DNA of 58,236 nt from Phycocordibacter sp964398865 (GCA_964398865.1 CAYNOO010000006.1:1-58236), one strand, 5' to 3'; shown: positions 15,466 through 23,910, counted from the stretch's first letter. Program-made: numbers and translations. The notes: generated by a model not told the origin, from the letters alone.

Positions 15466-16314
15466 CTATTTTGGAAAGACGTCGGTGAGTTCGTCAGAGT
15501 AGTAGAAGAGCGCGCCAAGCTGTCCGAACGAGTATATCTTGCCGCCTATCGTTATTGGAGCTCCGGCAACTTGAGGAGAGGCTTTAGGTTCCGAGGCTTT
15601 GAATCCAATATTGAAGAGCGTGCCCACTACGCCAGGCTCCTCCGTGATGTCATGGCCCGCTCGTTTCCACTGTGCGTCTATTTCCTTTATGTATAGTGCC
15701 GTGTAGAGGTATGAGTAGTAATGATCCTTGGGATCGGTGAGGCGTCTATAGAGCTCAGCGTCGTGGTCAACACCCTCAGGGTAGGTTATGAGTTTTTGCA
15801 TATCGGCTCCGGGATAAAAGGGAGACGAGACATCCTCTGCGTTTCGTTCAATTTCGTCTGCTGTTTCTTGCTTAATGCCGGATACACCGAGTGAGAACTG
15901 AGAAAGTGACCCCAAGATCTTTAGTGGCTCGAAGTAGCTTTTGAATACTTCACGTTCTGAAGTGAAAAAACGAATCTGCTCGGGAATGACGACAGTCACA
16001 ATCATGCGCTCCGATACGCTAGTTTCGGCTGATACGCGCCCAATAGTCTCGGTGTCTTTAAGAAGTCCGCCTTTGACGGTGTCCCATTCAGGAGTCTCAC
16101 TCCAGGCGCATGCCGTGTGTTTGGCATCGAGACACGGATTTTTATCCGCACTTCCCCCAAAGAATTGATTTCGCTCTGCGATCGTCCCCCGGACGTTGAG
16201 GAGCCCGAACTGCATGCCGACAAAGACAGCGGTGAAAACAAGACCCACTAATGCAAAAAAGCCGAATACGGTAAAAAATATTCCTCTCACTATTTTCCGA
16301 TTTGGCATGAACAT
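15466..16314 (-). CDS. Membrane-anchored hypothetical protein
   Basis: 282 aa. A basic N-terminus and one membrane helix (FFTVFGFFALVGLVFTAVFV) put the remainder outside the cytoplasm. The exported part has two Cys (CLDAKHTACAW) that could form a disulfide, a hydrophobic stretch mid-protein (MIVTVVIPEQIRFFTSEREV), and a C-terminal region PGVVGTLFNIGFKAS ... GQLGALFYYSDELTDVFPK. The YLYTALYIKEIDAQWKRAG and PGVVGTLFNIG segments faintly recall lysozyme-like or spore-cortex-type domains, but I cannot assign a family. It is divergent from nothing and faces tsaC across the 46-bp palindrome. A second ATG at 16308 is an equal start. Confidence 0.75.
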   Translation of the reverse strand: MFMPNRKIVRGIFFTVFGFFALVGLVFTAVFVGMQFGLLNVRGTIAERNQFFGGSADKNPCLDAKHTACAWSETPEWDTVKGGLLKDTETIGRVSAETSVSERMIVTVVIPEQIRFFTSEREVFKSYFEPLKILGSLSQFSLGVSGIKQETADEIERNAEDVSSPFYPGADMQKLITYPEGVDHDAELYRRLTDPKDHYYSYLYTALYIKEIDAQWKRAGHDITEEPGVVGTLFNIGFKASEPKASPQVAGAPITIGGKIYSFGQLGALFYYSDELTDVFPK

Positions 16315-16341
16315 TACTGTGATGACGGTATTTGGCTCTAT

Positions 16342-17013
16342 TTATTTCACCGCAAAAGGACTAAAGTTGGTATCTGTATCGTAATAATCCTCTTGTTCTT
16401 TCTTTTTCAGAAAGCTAATTACTTTGTATGTTAAAGGCGTGAACAATACTTCCACAGCAGTTTTGAATACATAGTTGGAAACTATGAGTGTGAGAAGAAG
16501 TGCGCCCGGCAATACGCCAGCAAAAGCTATAAGGATGAACAGGGTGCTATCTACCAATTCGCCCACCAGCGTCGAGCCAATAGTCCTCGTCCAGAGCATT
16601 TTTCCCTTTGTCCATATTTTCATCTTTGCGAGAATGAACGAGTTAGAAAACTCTCCGCAGAAGTACGCAAACAGGCTCGCCAACACTATTCGAGGGGTGA
16701 GACCTAAAATGGCGTCGTATGCAGCCTGATTGCCCCAATCAGCTGCAGGCGGCAGCACGCCCACTATCATGAACACTGCCGACATAACGAGCGCACTGAT
16801 GAAGCCGAGCCATATGACGCTTCGGGATCTTTTGTATCCGTACACTTCAGTAAGGATGTCACCGAAGATATAACTTAGAGGAAAGAGAAGCGTTCCTCCA
16901 TCGAAGGTGAACCATCCGAAGTCAACGATTTTTGTTGACGCTACATTTGAAATCAAAAGAACTGAAACGAAAAAAACACTCAACGCTGTCAGGTATTTAT
17001 AATTTTTTTCCAT
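16342..17013 (-). CDS. yhhQ: Queuosine-precursor transporter (YhhQ/VUT family)
   Basis: 223 aa with six or more membrane helices. Family-specific stretches include NVASTKIVDFGWFTFDGGTL near the N-terminus, PLSYIFGDILTEVYGYKRSR and the later SLVGELVDSTLFILIAF. Members import queuine or preQ0/preQ1 for tRNA queuosine. The start is set at 17013 (MEKNYKYLTALSVFF), because the longer ORF from 17052 adds untypical residues running into the tRNA-Glu flank. No queuosine biosynthesis or tgt gene is visible in the window; tRNA-Tyr(GTA), a Q-tRNA, is encoded at 48140. Confidence 0.85.
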   Translation of the reverse strand: MEKNYKYLTALSVFFVSVLLISNVASTKIVDFGWFTFDGGTLLFPLSYIFGDILTEVYGYKRSRSVIWLGFISALVMSAVFMIVGVLPPAADWGNQAAYDAILGLTPRIVLASLFAYFCGEFSNSFILAKMKIWTKGKMLWTRTIGSTLVGELVDSTLFILIAFAGVLPGALLLTLIVSNYVFKTAVEVLFTPLTYKVISFLKKKEQEDYYDTDTNFSPFAVK

Positions 17014-17068
17014 ATGAATAACGCGAAGTTGGCGACACAGAATAATCTGCATTGCGAACCTCGCCTTG

Positions 17069-17140
17069 TGACCCTACCGGGAATCGAACCCGGATTTGCT
17101 CCTTGAAAGAGAGCTGTCCTAACCGCTAGACGATAGGGCC
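17069..17140 (-). tRNA. tRNA-Glu (anticodon TTC)
   Basis: The reverse strand gives acceptor GGCCCTA/TAGGGTC with a G-T pair and discriminator A, anticodon loop CTTTCAA giving TTC, and T-loop TTCGATT. No CCA encoded. Confidence 0.95.
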
Positions 17141-17205
17141 GTGATGGAAAATATAGCATTTTAGGAAAAAAATGCTAGAATCTCCAGGTTCTATAAGGAA
17201 TTTTT

Positions 17206-17350
17206 GGAGAGGTGGCTGAGTGGAGGAAAAACAATTAGTTTTGTTTTTCCTCCGATCCCGTTTCGGGAATGACCGATGCCGCTAGGCAGGTCATAGGAGG
17301 GCGAACTCGTTCGACTACTCAGGCACTCAAAAATTTCTGCGGAGCAAAAT
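17206..17350 (+). repeat. Truncated 5' copy of tRNA-Ser followed by hairpins
   Basis: GGAGAGGTGGCTGAGTGG at 17206-17223 repeats the first 18 nt of the tRNA-Ser that starts 146 bp later. Then comes a perfect inverted repeat AGGAAAAACAA/TTGTTTTTCCT (6-nt loop). Near 17320-17338 the sequence CTCAGGCACTCAAAAATTTC is close to an inverted copy of the segment at 17198-17222. No anticodon arm can be formed, so this is not a second tRNA. Confidence 0.75.
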
Positions 17351-17351
17351 T

Positions 17352-17438
17352 GGAGAGGTGGCTGAGTGGTCGAAGGCACCACACTCGAAATGTGGCGTAC
17401 GGGAAACTGTACCGAGAGTTCGAATCTCTCCCTCTCCG
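17352..17438 (+). tRNA. tRNA-Ser (anticodon CGA)
   Basis: 87 nt with a long variable arm: acceptor GGAGAGG/CCTCTCC and discriminator G, anticodon loop CTCGAAA giving CGA, variable arm GTACGGGAAACTGTAC, and T-loop TTCGAAT. The next CDS starts 6 bp after it. Confidence 0.95.
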
Positions 17439-17444
17439 CCCGCA

Positions 17445-18059
17445 ATGAATCCAGTGATACTAACGAGCGCACTCAAACATCTTCGTAAAGATGTGAATTT
17501 GAGTTCAGCAATAAAGAGAAATCCGAAACCTGATTTCAAACCCGCACGGAATGTATATGAGGCGCTGGTGCGCTCAATCGTGTACCAGCAGTTATCGGGT
17601 AAGGCTGCTGCAACAATCCTCAGGAGATTTCTTGAACTCTTTCCAGGAACTGGCTACCCGAAGCCGGAAGTAGTATTGAAGACGAATATTGTAAAAATGA
17701 GAGGTGCAGGGCTCTCGGGTCAAAAGACTGAATATATAAAAGATTTGTCTTCGAAATTTTTAGACGGCACCATTGAGCCAAAAAAATTCAAGAAAATGAG
17801 CGATGAGGAAATACGGGAGCACTTAATCGCGGTGAAAGGAATCGGTCGATGGAGCGCGGACATGTTTCTCATGTTTGCCTTGAATAGACCGGATGTATTG
17901 CCGACAGGAGACTTGGGCATCCGTAAGGGTTTTCAGAAGTTGTATAAATTAAAAAGCCTTCCTGATGTTAAGAAAATGGAGTACCTAGCTGAATCATGGC
18001 GTCCATACCGTACTGTTGCTTCCTGGTACCTTTGGCGCATTGCAGATGAAGACAAATAA
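17445..18059 (+). CDS. DNA-3-methyladenine glycosylase II-like protein (HhH-GPD family)
   Basis: 204 aa, AlkA-like base-excision glycosylase without the N-terminal AlkA domain. The helix-hairpin-helix is LIAVKGIGRWSADMFLMFAL (residues ~128-147), and the G/P-D loop has the catalytic Asp in PTGDLGIRKG. RSIVYQQLSGKAA matches the early conserved helix. It would excise alkylated purines from DNA. There are no Cys ligands for a 4Fe-4S cluster, which separates it from MutY/Nth. Start is the ATG at 17445, directly after tRNA-Ser; an upstream extension would run through the tRNA. Confidence 0.9.
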   Translation: MNPVILTSALKHLRKDVNLSSAIKRNPKPDFKPARNVYEALVRSIVYQQLSGKAAATILRRFLELFPGTGYPKPEVVLKTNIVKMRGAGLSGQKTEYIKDLSSKFLDGTIEPKKFKKMSDEEIREHLIAVKGIGRWSADMFLMFALNRPDVLPTGDLGIRKGFQKLYKLKSLPDVKKMEYLAESWRPYRTVASWYLWRIADEDK

Positions 18060-18117
18060 TTTCTCTAAAAACCGATACTTGTGTCAGTAGTAAAACTAGG
18101 ATATATTTCAACACATA

Positions 18118-19230
18118 ATGAGCGAAAAGGGAAGAAGACGTGAGGGGACTTTCTCTCCAGACAAGGAGACTGATTTATCCAACAGCGTTGTTGGTATCCG
18201 GGTTTTCAAGGTTGGAGATTTTGATGATGCCTCTTTAGAGGTGTTTCGGCATCAAGTCGATACGGTAAAAAACTTTGTTGAGAAACTCGCTAAATTCACT
18301 GACAAACCTCCACGTCTTAGGCTGATTACGAATTCTGACTTGAAAGAAGAGGGTGCGAACATGCTCGACGCTTCGGGTTTGGAAATCATTCAGACGGATG
18401 TGGAAAAGACTCAGAGGCGTGCGCATTTAGGTAAAGTGTTGGTCGGCTCCAAGAGTAAATCTAAAGGAGAATTCAGCTATGTGGACATGTTGAATGCTTT
18501 GGATGAAAACGTCCCTGCTTCCGAAGCGGAAACCGCAAGCGCCATCTTTGCAAGCTACGACCTTGCGCAACGACCTGAAGTCTTATTTCGCCAAATGGCC
18601 GGAATGGAAATTTTGTATAAACGCTGGCAAAAAGAAAAACCAGGTAATCTGGCGATTGCAGGGTCTCTTCTGGCTGGGGTTCATGACACAGTGCTGGCTC
18701 GCGAAGTCGCTGACGGAAAAGCGAACATCACGTTTGAAAACCTAAGCCGCCTGTTTCCCAACAACGCTCTTTCGCTTGTGCCCCCGCACACTCGCTTTTC
18801 AGGTATTGCAGACAACGCTCTTTCAGGAGAAATTGCAGTTGAGGGCGCTGAAAGTAAAAAGGAGTCCATCGGAGGCAATGAAGATTTTATGTACGCTTTT
18901 AAGGAAATGCTCCACTTCGACAGAGATGCAGTGCTCTTGGTTGACCCCTATATAGCGAGCGAGCGAGAAGGTGAAGTAAAAGGTATTGAATCAAAATATG
19001 AGCGCCGTAAGAAAATACAACACCTCTATGCGCAGCGCATTATCGACAAACTCAAACGAACACCGTGGCCTGAGGAGCGAGCTAAATCCGATTTAAATAG
19101 ACCCATTGAGGAAATTGTAGAGGGAGCCCTAGATCAGCATCTATTTTTCGCGCGTATTGATGAGAGAGGGGAACCAGAAATTCTTCTGACTAAAAGACAG
19201 AAAGAACAGAAAATCAAAGCACCTATCTAA
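18118..19230 (+). CDS. Hypothetical cytoplasmic protein, unrecognised family
   Basis: 370 aa, soluble, no membrane segment or signal. It opens with a polar stretch (MSEKGRRREGTFSPDKETDL), then has alternating beta/alpha-like segments: VVGIRVFKVGDFDDASLEV and PRLRLITNSDLKEEGANMLD suggest a Rossmann-like or nucleotide-binding layout, and EMLHFDRDAVLLVDPYIASE is a further hydrophobic strand followed by D-P. The C-terminus is highly basic. I cannot name a fold or function. TATATT at 18102-18107, 10 nt before the ATG, supports the start. It converges with ahcY. Confidence 0.7.
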   Translation: MSEKGRRREGTFSPDKETDLSNSVVGIRVFKVGDFDDASLEVFRHQVDTVKNFVEKLAKFTDKPPRLRLITNSDLKEEGANMLDASGLEIIQTDVEKTQRRAHLGKVLVGSKSKSKGEFSYVDMLNALDENVPASEAETASAIFASYDLAQRPEVLFRQMAGMEILYKRWQKEKPGNLAIAGSLLAGVHDTVLAREVADGKANITFENLSRLFPNNALSLVPPHTRFSGIADNALSGEIAVEGAESKKESIGGNEDFMYAFKEMLHFDRDAVLLVDPYIASEREGEVKGIESKYERRKKIQHLYAQRIIDKLKRTPWPEERAKSDLNRPIEEIVEGALDQHLFFARIDERGEPEILLTKRQKEQKIKAPI

Positions 19231-19249
19231 GGCACGAGAAGTTTTCGCG

Positions 19250-20506
19250 TTAGGTTCCTTCTTGCCACGAACTTAAGTAGTGTTTTTGCTCTTTGGTAAG
19301 CACGTCAACGCTAATACCCATTGAGGCGAGTTTCAGATTTGCAACGCGGTTTTCTATCTCTGGGTCAATTTCATACACTTGAGGTTTCAGGGAATCTTTA
19401 TTCGCTACAACCCACGATGAGGCGAGTGCTTGGGTTGCAAAGCTCATGTCCATGACGGATGCTGGATGACCTTCGGCGGCTGCGAGATTTACAAGACGTC
19501 CTTCGCCTATGACGTAGAGTCTCTTTCCACCCACCAAGTATTCATCGACATTTTTACGCACGTCTTTAGTAACTTTTTCCGCAGACGCCTCAAGTGCTTT
19601 CAGGTTTATCTCCACGTCAAAGTGTCCTGAATTGCAGAGGATGGCACCGTCTTTCATGAGCGGGAAGTGCGCTTTATCGATGACGTTTATGTCGCCGGTG
19701 AGTGTACAGAATATGTCGCCAATCTTCGCAGCCTCATACATTGGCATGACCTCAAATCCGTCCATGACTGCCTCGAGTGCCTTGATTGAGTCGACTTCAG
19801 TCACTACGGTGCGTGCTCCCATGCCGCGAGCCCGCATCGCGAAGCCTCGTCCACACCAGCCGTATCCTCCGACGACGACGACCTTGCCTGCGATAAGCGC
19901 GTCAGTCGCCCGGATGATGCCATCCAAGGTTGATTGACCGGTGCCGTAGCGGTTATCAAAGAGGTTTTTCGTCTTTGCGTCGTTCACGGCGACGACGGGA
20001 ATCTTGAGTGCTCCATCTTTTGCCATCGCGCGGAGGCGTATCACGCCAGTGGTCGTCTCCTCCATGCTTCCCATGATTTGCGATGCTTTTTCAGGGTGTT
20101 TCTGGTGAATGGTCGTTATGAGGTCTGCGCCATCATCCATGGTAATGACGGGGTTATGTGCGATGGCAGCTTCGATATGAGAGAAGAAGGTTTCTTTATT
20201 TTCAGCGCGTATGGCGAACACTGGAATGCCATAGTCTTCAACCAAACTTGCTGCTACATCGTCTTGCGTGGAGAGGGGATTGGAAGCGACCAGAAGCACG
20301 TTTGCGCCGCCGGCTTTCAGGGTGCGCATCAAGTTTGCCGTTTCTGCAGTCACGTGCAAGCATGCTGAAAAGTTGAGACCCTTGAACGGCTGTTCTCTTT
20401 CAAACTGCGCGCGAACATCGCGCAGTACCGGCATGTCGCGCTCCGCCCACTCAATTCTTTTTTTACCGAGAGGCGCGAGAGCTTTATCTTTGATGTCGAA
20501 TTCCAT
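19250..20506 (-). CDS. ahcY: Adenosylhomocysteinase (S-adenosyl-L-homocysteine hydrolase)
   Basis: 418 aa, the short form typical of Archaea and many bacteria. Hydrolyses SAH to adenosine and homocysteine, relieving product inhibition of methyltransferases. Visible: substrate-domain segments HVTAETANLMRTLKAGGA and EETTTGVIRLRAM, the catalytic KT-N region (VNDAKTKNLFDNRYGTGQS), the NAD-binding loop GGYGWCGRGFAMRARGMGA, and HPASVMDMSFATQALA near the C-terminus. The PfkB kinase gene ends 5 bp upstream on the same strand, so the two are one operon; that kinase probably removes the adenosine product. Confidence 0.96.
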   Translation of the reverse strand: MEFDIKDKALAPLGKKRIEWAERDMPVLRDVRAQFEREQPFKGLNFSACLHVTAETANLMRTLKAGGANVLLVASNPLSTQDDVAASLVEDYGIPVFAIRAENKETFFSHIEAAIAHNPVITMDDGADLITTIHQKHPEKASQIMGSMEETTTGVIRLRAMAKDGALKIPVVAVNDAKTKNLFDNRYGTGQSTLDGIIRATDALIAGKVVVVGGYGWCGRGFAMRARGMGARTVVTEVDSIKALEAVMDGFEVMPMYEAAKIGDIFCTLTGDINVIDKAHFPLMKDGAILCNSGHFDVEINLKALEASAEKVTKDVRKNVDEYLVGGKRLYVIGEGRLVNLAAAEGHPASVMDMSFATQALASSWVVANKDSLKPQVYEIDPEIENRVANLKLASMGISVDVLTKEQKHYLSSWQEGT

Positions 20507-20511
20507 ATAGA

Positions 20512-21450
20512 TTATGAGGGTAATGATTCTTTAAAGTTTTCTTTATAACGGGCAGCAAGACTGATGGGGTTAAATATATGAGTCTGCGTTCCTCGAAGCT
20601 CAACTGTATAACACGCGACCAGTCCTGCAAGTTTTCCCACCACGTCTAATGTCCATCCGCGTAAGAGCCCGTGTGTGAAACCTGCTCGATAGGCGTCTCC
20701 AGCGCCAGTAGGGTCGCTCGTATTTTTTGGAATGCCAGCAGGCACTTTAATCACCATACCGTCTTTCCGTATCTCTGAACCATTCGCACCAAAGGTGGTC
20801 ACGAGAATTTCTACGTGCGTGAGTATGTCTTCTACACTCCATCCCGTCTTTTTCGTGACCATGGCGAGTTCATAATCATTCACAATACAGACCTTTGCTC
20901 CCTCCATGCCTTTCTTGAGGCTGTCACCTGAAAGATTGGTGATTTGCTGCCCAGGGTCGTACATGAACGGTATGCCGCGCGTGCGGCAAAATTCGGGAAC
21001 GGTGAGCATGTCATCGGGGTTACCGGGAGCTACGATTACGAATGCATCCTTATCTATAGTGTGCTCGCTCAAAGTATAGGGCAACTGCATTGCGCCCGGA
21101 TAAAAAGCAGTTATTTGATTATCTTTCTGATCGGTCATGACGGTCGCAAAAGCAGTGCGGACATTCCCGTTCACGCGTATGCGCCCCGTATCAATATGGT
21201 GCGACTTCATCCATGTGAGATAAGGCTCGAAGTCGTTGCCGGCGTTCGCTACGATTACTGCGTCGTCACCGAGCAAGGAAAGCGTATAGGCGATATTGCC
21301 CGCGGTGCCTCCGTAGGACTCTTCCAAGGCCTCAACGTAGAAGCTGACGTTTATGTCATGAATCTTTTCCGGCAGGATGTGGTCACCGAATAAGCCTTTA
21401 AAGTTCATGATGCGGTCATACGCGAGCGATCCTGAAACAAAGATTCTCAT
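20512..21450 (-). CDS. PfkB-family kinase, probable adenosine kinase
   Basis: 312 aa ribokinase/PfkB fold. The N-terminal GSLAYDRIMNF strand, the substrate GG motif (YGGTAGNIAYTLSLLG) and the ATP/anion-hole motif with catalytic Asp (DPTGAGDAYRAGF, residues ~246-258) are intact. The fold alone does not fix the substrate. Adenosine is inferred because the gene is 5 bp upstream of ahcY, whose product releases adenosine. Ribokinase or a nucleoside kinase of other specificity remains possible. A degenerate intergenic repeat lies just upstream (21460-21534). Confidence 0.85.
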   Translation of the reverse strand: MRIFVSGSLAYDRIMNFKGLFGDHILPEKIHDINVSFYVEALEESYGGTAGNIAYTLSLLGDDAVIVANAGNDFEPYLTWMKSHHIDTGRIRVNGNVRTAFATVMTDQKDNQITAFYPGAMQLPYTLSEHTIDKDAFVIVAPGNPDDMLTVPEFCRTRGIPFMYDPGQQITNLSGDSLKKGMEGAKVCIVNDYELAMVTKKTGWSVEDILTHVEILVTTFGANGSEIRKDGMVIKVPAGIPKNTSDPTGAGDAYRAGFTHGLLRGWTLDVVGKLAGLVACYTVELRGTQTHIFNPISLAARYKENFKESLPS

Positions 21451-21459
21451 AATTAAATA

Positions 21460-21534
21460 GGTGTCAGCTTTCGGGTTCCGGCTTTCAGCTTTGAATTTAG
21501 AAAAGCTAAAACCTGGCAGCTGGCACCTGAAACC
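21460..21534. repeat. Intergenic repeat, CAGCTGGCAG family (copy B)
   Basis: First half GTCAGCTTTCGGGTTCCGGC matches the copy at 22514-22560 almost base for base; second half AAAACCTGGCAGCTGGCACC is the reverse complement of copy A at 3999. It lies between trxB and the kinase gene, both on the reverse strand. Confidence 0.7.
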
Positions 21535-21586
21535 TTATTTAGATAGTTTACCTCGCACGTTGTAAAAATAAAAGAAATCCGAATAT

Positions 21587-22510
21587 CTACCTTGTCTTCA
21601 GGTGTACGTAAATATCCTCCAGCGCTTTCACTGCGTCGCCTGCAGCGATATTGTTTTGGTGATACAAGCTTGAAGTGCAGTCACCCGCAGCCCATATGCC
21701 AGTGCAGGAAGTCGCCTGTGTTCTGTGGTCGATGATAATGCGTTTGTATTGATCCAAATCCACAAGTCCATCAACGAATTGAGTTGCTGGCACCATACCG
21801 ATTTCTACAAAAATACCCGCGACAGCGAGGGTAGATTCCGCACCGGTGACCAAATTCTTGTAGCGAATTCCGTTTACGAACTTATCTCCGGTAATCTCAA
21901 GAGTCTCTGCGTTCAGAACGCCGCGCATTTTAGGATGCGCGAGAACATTCTCTACGGTGACAGGGTCAGCAGCATATTGCTCTCCACGATGAAGGAGCGT
22001 AACGCTTTTCGCATATGCCAAAAGCTGCGCGGCTGTCTCAAAGCCGGCGTTGCCGCCTCCGATGACCACGACGTCCATATCAGAAAAGAGGGGACCGTCG
22101 CACGATGCGCAATACGTGACTCCTTTGTTGTCGAACGTGTCAGCACCCGGCACCGAGAGCTTCCTCCGCGTACCGCCCGTGGTTACCAGGACGGTTTTCG
22201 CAGTGAATGATTTACCGCTTTTTGTCATCAATGTGAAATGACCCTCTTCCGAGATGACTTTTGCAACGAGTTCTCCTTTTACGATATCAACGACAGATCC
22301 TGCGTATGCGCGCACGTGCGCCTCTAGATTTTTCGCCAATTCTTCGCCGGAGATTGCTGGCGTACCTATCCAATTCTGGACTTCCGCTGAGACGATACTC
22401 TGTCCACCGAACGAATCAGTGATGAGGACGGTCTTCAAGAGTTTTCGCGCGGCATAGACTGCTGCTGCTGAGCCGCCAGGTCCTCCTCCGATTATTGCTA
22501 GGTCGTGCAT
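21587..22510 (-). CDS. trxB: Thioredoxin reductase (NADPH, FAD)
   Basis: 307 aa low-molecular-weight TrxR. FAD-binding IIGGGPGGSAAAVYAAR at the N-terminus, redox-active C-A-S-C (TYCASCDGPLF, residues ~130-140), NADPH-binding VVIGGGNAGFETA, and the second FAD motif WAAGDCTSSLYHQ. All motifs are intact. It should reduce thioredoxin and thereby feed the class II ribonucleotide reductase at 51960-54284, whose C-terminal Cys pair needs such a reductant; no thioredoxin gene is in the window. Confidence 0.93.
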   Translation of the reverse strand: MHDLAIIGGGPGGSAAAVYAARKLLKTVLITDSFGGQSIVSAEVQNWIGTPAISGEELAKNLEAHVRAYAGSVVDIVKGELVAKVISEEGHFTLMTKSGKSFTAKTVLVTTGGTRRKLSVPGADTFDNKGVTYCASCDGPLFSDMDVVVIGGGNAGFETAAQLLAYAKSVTLLHRGEQYAADPVTVENVLAHPKMRGVLNAETLEITGDKFVNGIRYKNLVTGAESTLAVAGIFVEIGMVPATQFVDGLVDLDQYKRIIIDHRTQATSCTGIWAAGDCTSSLYHQNNIAAGDAVKALEDIYVHLKTR

Positions 22511-22513
22511 AAA

Positions 22514-22560
22514 ATAAAAAAGCTGTCAGCTTTCAGGTTCCAGCTTACAGCTTTTAGCCT
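22514..22560. repeat. Intergenic repeat, CAGCTGGCAG family (copy C)
   Basis: GCTGTCAGCTTTCAGGTTCC AGCTTACAGCTTTTAGCC; close match to the first half of 21460-21534. Located between ftsZ and trxB. Confidence 0.65.
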
Positions 22561-22593
22561 AAAAAACAAAATCCACAACTTGCGAAATAAGAA

Positions 22594-22620
22594 AGAAAGC
22601 CGGATGATTCCGGCTTTCTT
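22594..22620 (-). terminator. Terminator after ftsZ
   Basis: AAGAAAGCCGG ATGATT CCGGCTTTCTT forms an 11-bp stem just past the ftsZ stop, followed on the reverse strand by a T-rich stretch. Confidence 0.75.
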
Positions 22621-22649
22621 GTTTTGACTCTGAACTTAAGAACTTCAAA

Positions 22650-23882
22650 CTAATTCTTACGGTTGCGGCGGAGGAATGCAGGCACTGCTGCCCATTCATC
22701 GTCCTCTTCAGCTGGTTTTGGCGTTGGAACGTCGCGGCGTACTGGTGGCACTATTTCTTCGTCGTCCGCGCGAGATGGCATTACGGTGTTGTATATTTTC
22801 CCCATTCCGTCTTCTTCTTTTTTATCTTTCTTAGCTCCTATCTGGAAGAGTGGCTGACCAGCGTGTCCGCCTGTCTCTTCAGGAAAGCCGGTTGCGATCA
22901 CGGTAACGCGAACTTCGCCCTTCTTGAGGCGCTCATCCTTGGAGGTGCCGAAGATGACTTTCGCGTTCTTATCGATTGATTCAGTGACGATATGCGCCGC
23001 TGCCTGGACTTCAAGGAGACCCAAGTCTTCGCCTCCAGCGATTGAGAGCAAGACACCCTTCGCACCGTTGATTGAAATGTCGAGGAGAGGGGAGTTGATG
23101 GCGAGGCGAGCAGCTTCTTCAGCGCGCTTGTCTCCTTGAGCGATACCGACGCCCATTAAAGCAGAGCCTGCATCTTCCATGATTGACTTGATGTCAGCGA
23201 AGTCGAGGTTGATGTTGCCTGGTGTCGTGATGAGGTCTGAAACGCCTTCAACAGCTTGCCTTAAAACCTCATCGCAGAGCGCGAATGCACTTCGTACTGT
23301 CGTGTTTTGGTCAACGACTGCGAGCAAGCGGTCGTTCGGGATGACAATCAATGCATCAACTTCCTTACGAAGCTCATCAAGACCCTGTTCTGCGAGGCGC
23401 ATGCGCTGCTGACCTTCGAATGAAAATGGTTTCGTAACGACGGCGACGGTAAGAGCACCGGTTTCTTTAGCTATTTTTGCGACGATCGGCGCGGCACCCG
23501 TGCAGGTACCGCCGCCCATACCTCCGGCGATGAACACCATGTCGGAGCCGCGAAGTGCGTCCTGAATTTCAGATTGTGTTTCTTCAGCAGCACGCTTGCC
23601 TACGGCAGGATTCATTCCAGCACCGAGACCTCGCGTAAGATTCTTGCCGATGTGGATTTTTGCTTTTGCTGACGATTGCTGCAGGTCTTGTGCGTCTGTG
23701 TTGATGACGATGAAATCAACCCCCTTCACTTTTGAGGTGACCATGTGGTTGATAGCGTTCTTGCCGGAACCGCCGATACCGACGACGCGGATGCGGGCTG
23801 ATGACTCCATTTCTGAATGTACCTGTGGCATGTTTTTAAAGGGTTTATTGCTAGTTGCCTCATCATAGAGAAAATGAACCAT
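22650..23882 (-). CDS. ftsZ: Cell division GTPase FtsZ
   Basis: 410 aa tubulin homolog forming the Z-ring. Visible: GIGGSGKNAINHM at the nucleotide pocket, the tubulin signature loop, the T7 synergy-loop region NLDFADIKSIM, and the C-terminal peptide VPAFLRR that binds FtsA. The signature loop reads GGGTCTG rather than the canonical GGGTGTG, a Gly-to-Cys change. The N-terminus is extended by about 25 residues (MVHFLYDEATSNKP ...) compared with many FtsZ proteins; the Met at residue 18 (MPQVHSE) is a possible later start. ftsA lies 106 bp upstream on the same strand with a dyad between them. Confidence 0.96.
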   Translation of the reverse strand: MVHFLYDEATSNKPFKNMPQVHSEMESSARIRVVGIGGSGKNAINHMVTSKVKGVDFIVINTDAQDLQQSSAKAKIHIGKNLTRGLGAGMNPAVGKRAAEETQSEIQDALRGSDMVFIAGGMGGGTCTGAAPIVAKIAKETGALTVAVVTKPFSFEGQQRMRLAEQGLDELRKEVDALIVIPNDRLLAVVDQNTTVRSAFALCDEVLRQAVEGVSDLITTPGNINLDFADIKSIMEDAGSALMGVGIAQGDKRAEEAARLAINSPLLDISINGAKGVLLSIAGGEDLGLLEVQAAAHIVTESIDKNAKVIFGTSKDERLKKGEVRVTVIATGFPEETGGHAGQPLFQIGAKKDKKEEDGMGKIYNTVMPSRADDEEIVPPVRRDVPTPKPAEEDDEWAAVPAFLRRNRKN

Positions 23883-23910
23883 CGATGCAATGTTTGACTT
23901 TTATTTAAAA

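Noticed and set aside
17206..17350. Second tRNA-Ser, or a tRNA with a group I intron
   Set aside because: Only the first 18 nt of the tRNA are present; no anticodon arm, T-arm or intron core can be found before the complete tRNA-Ser starts.
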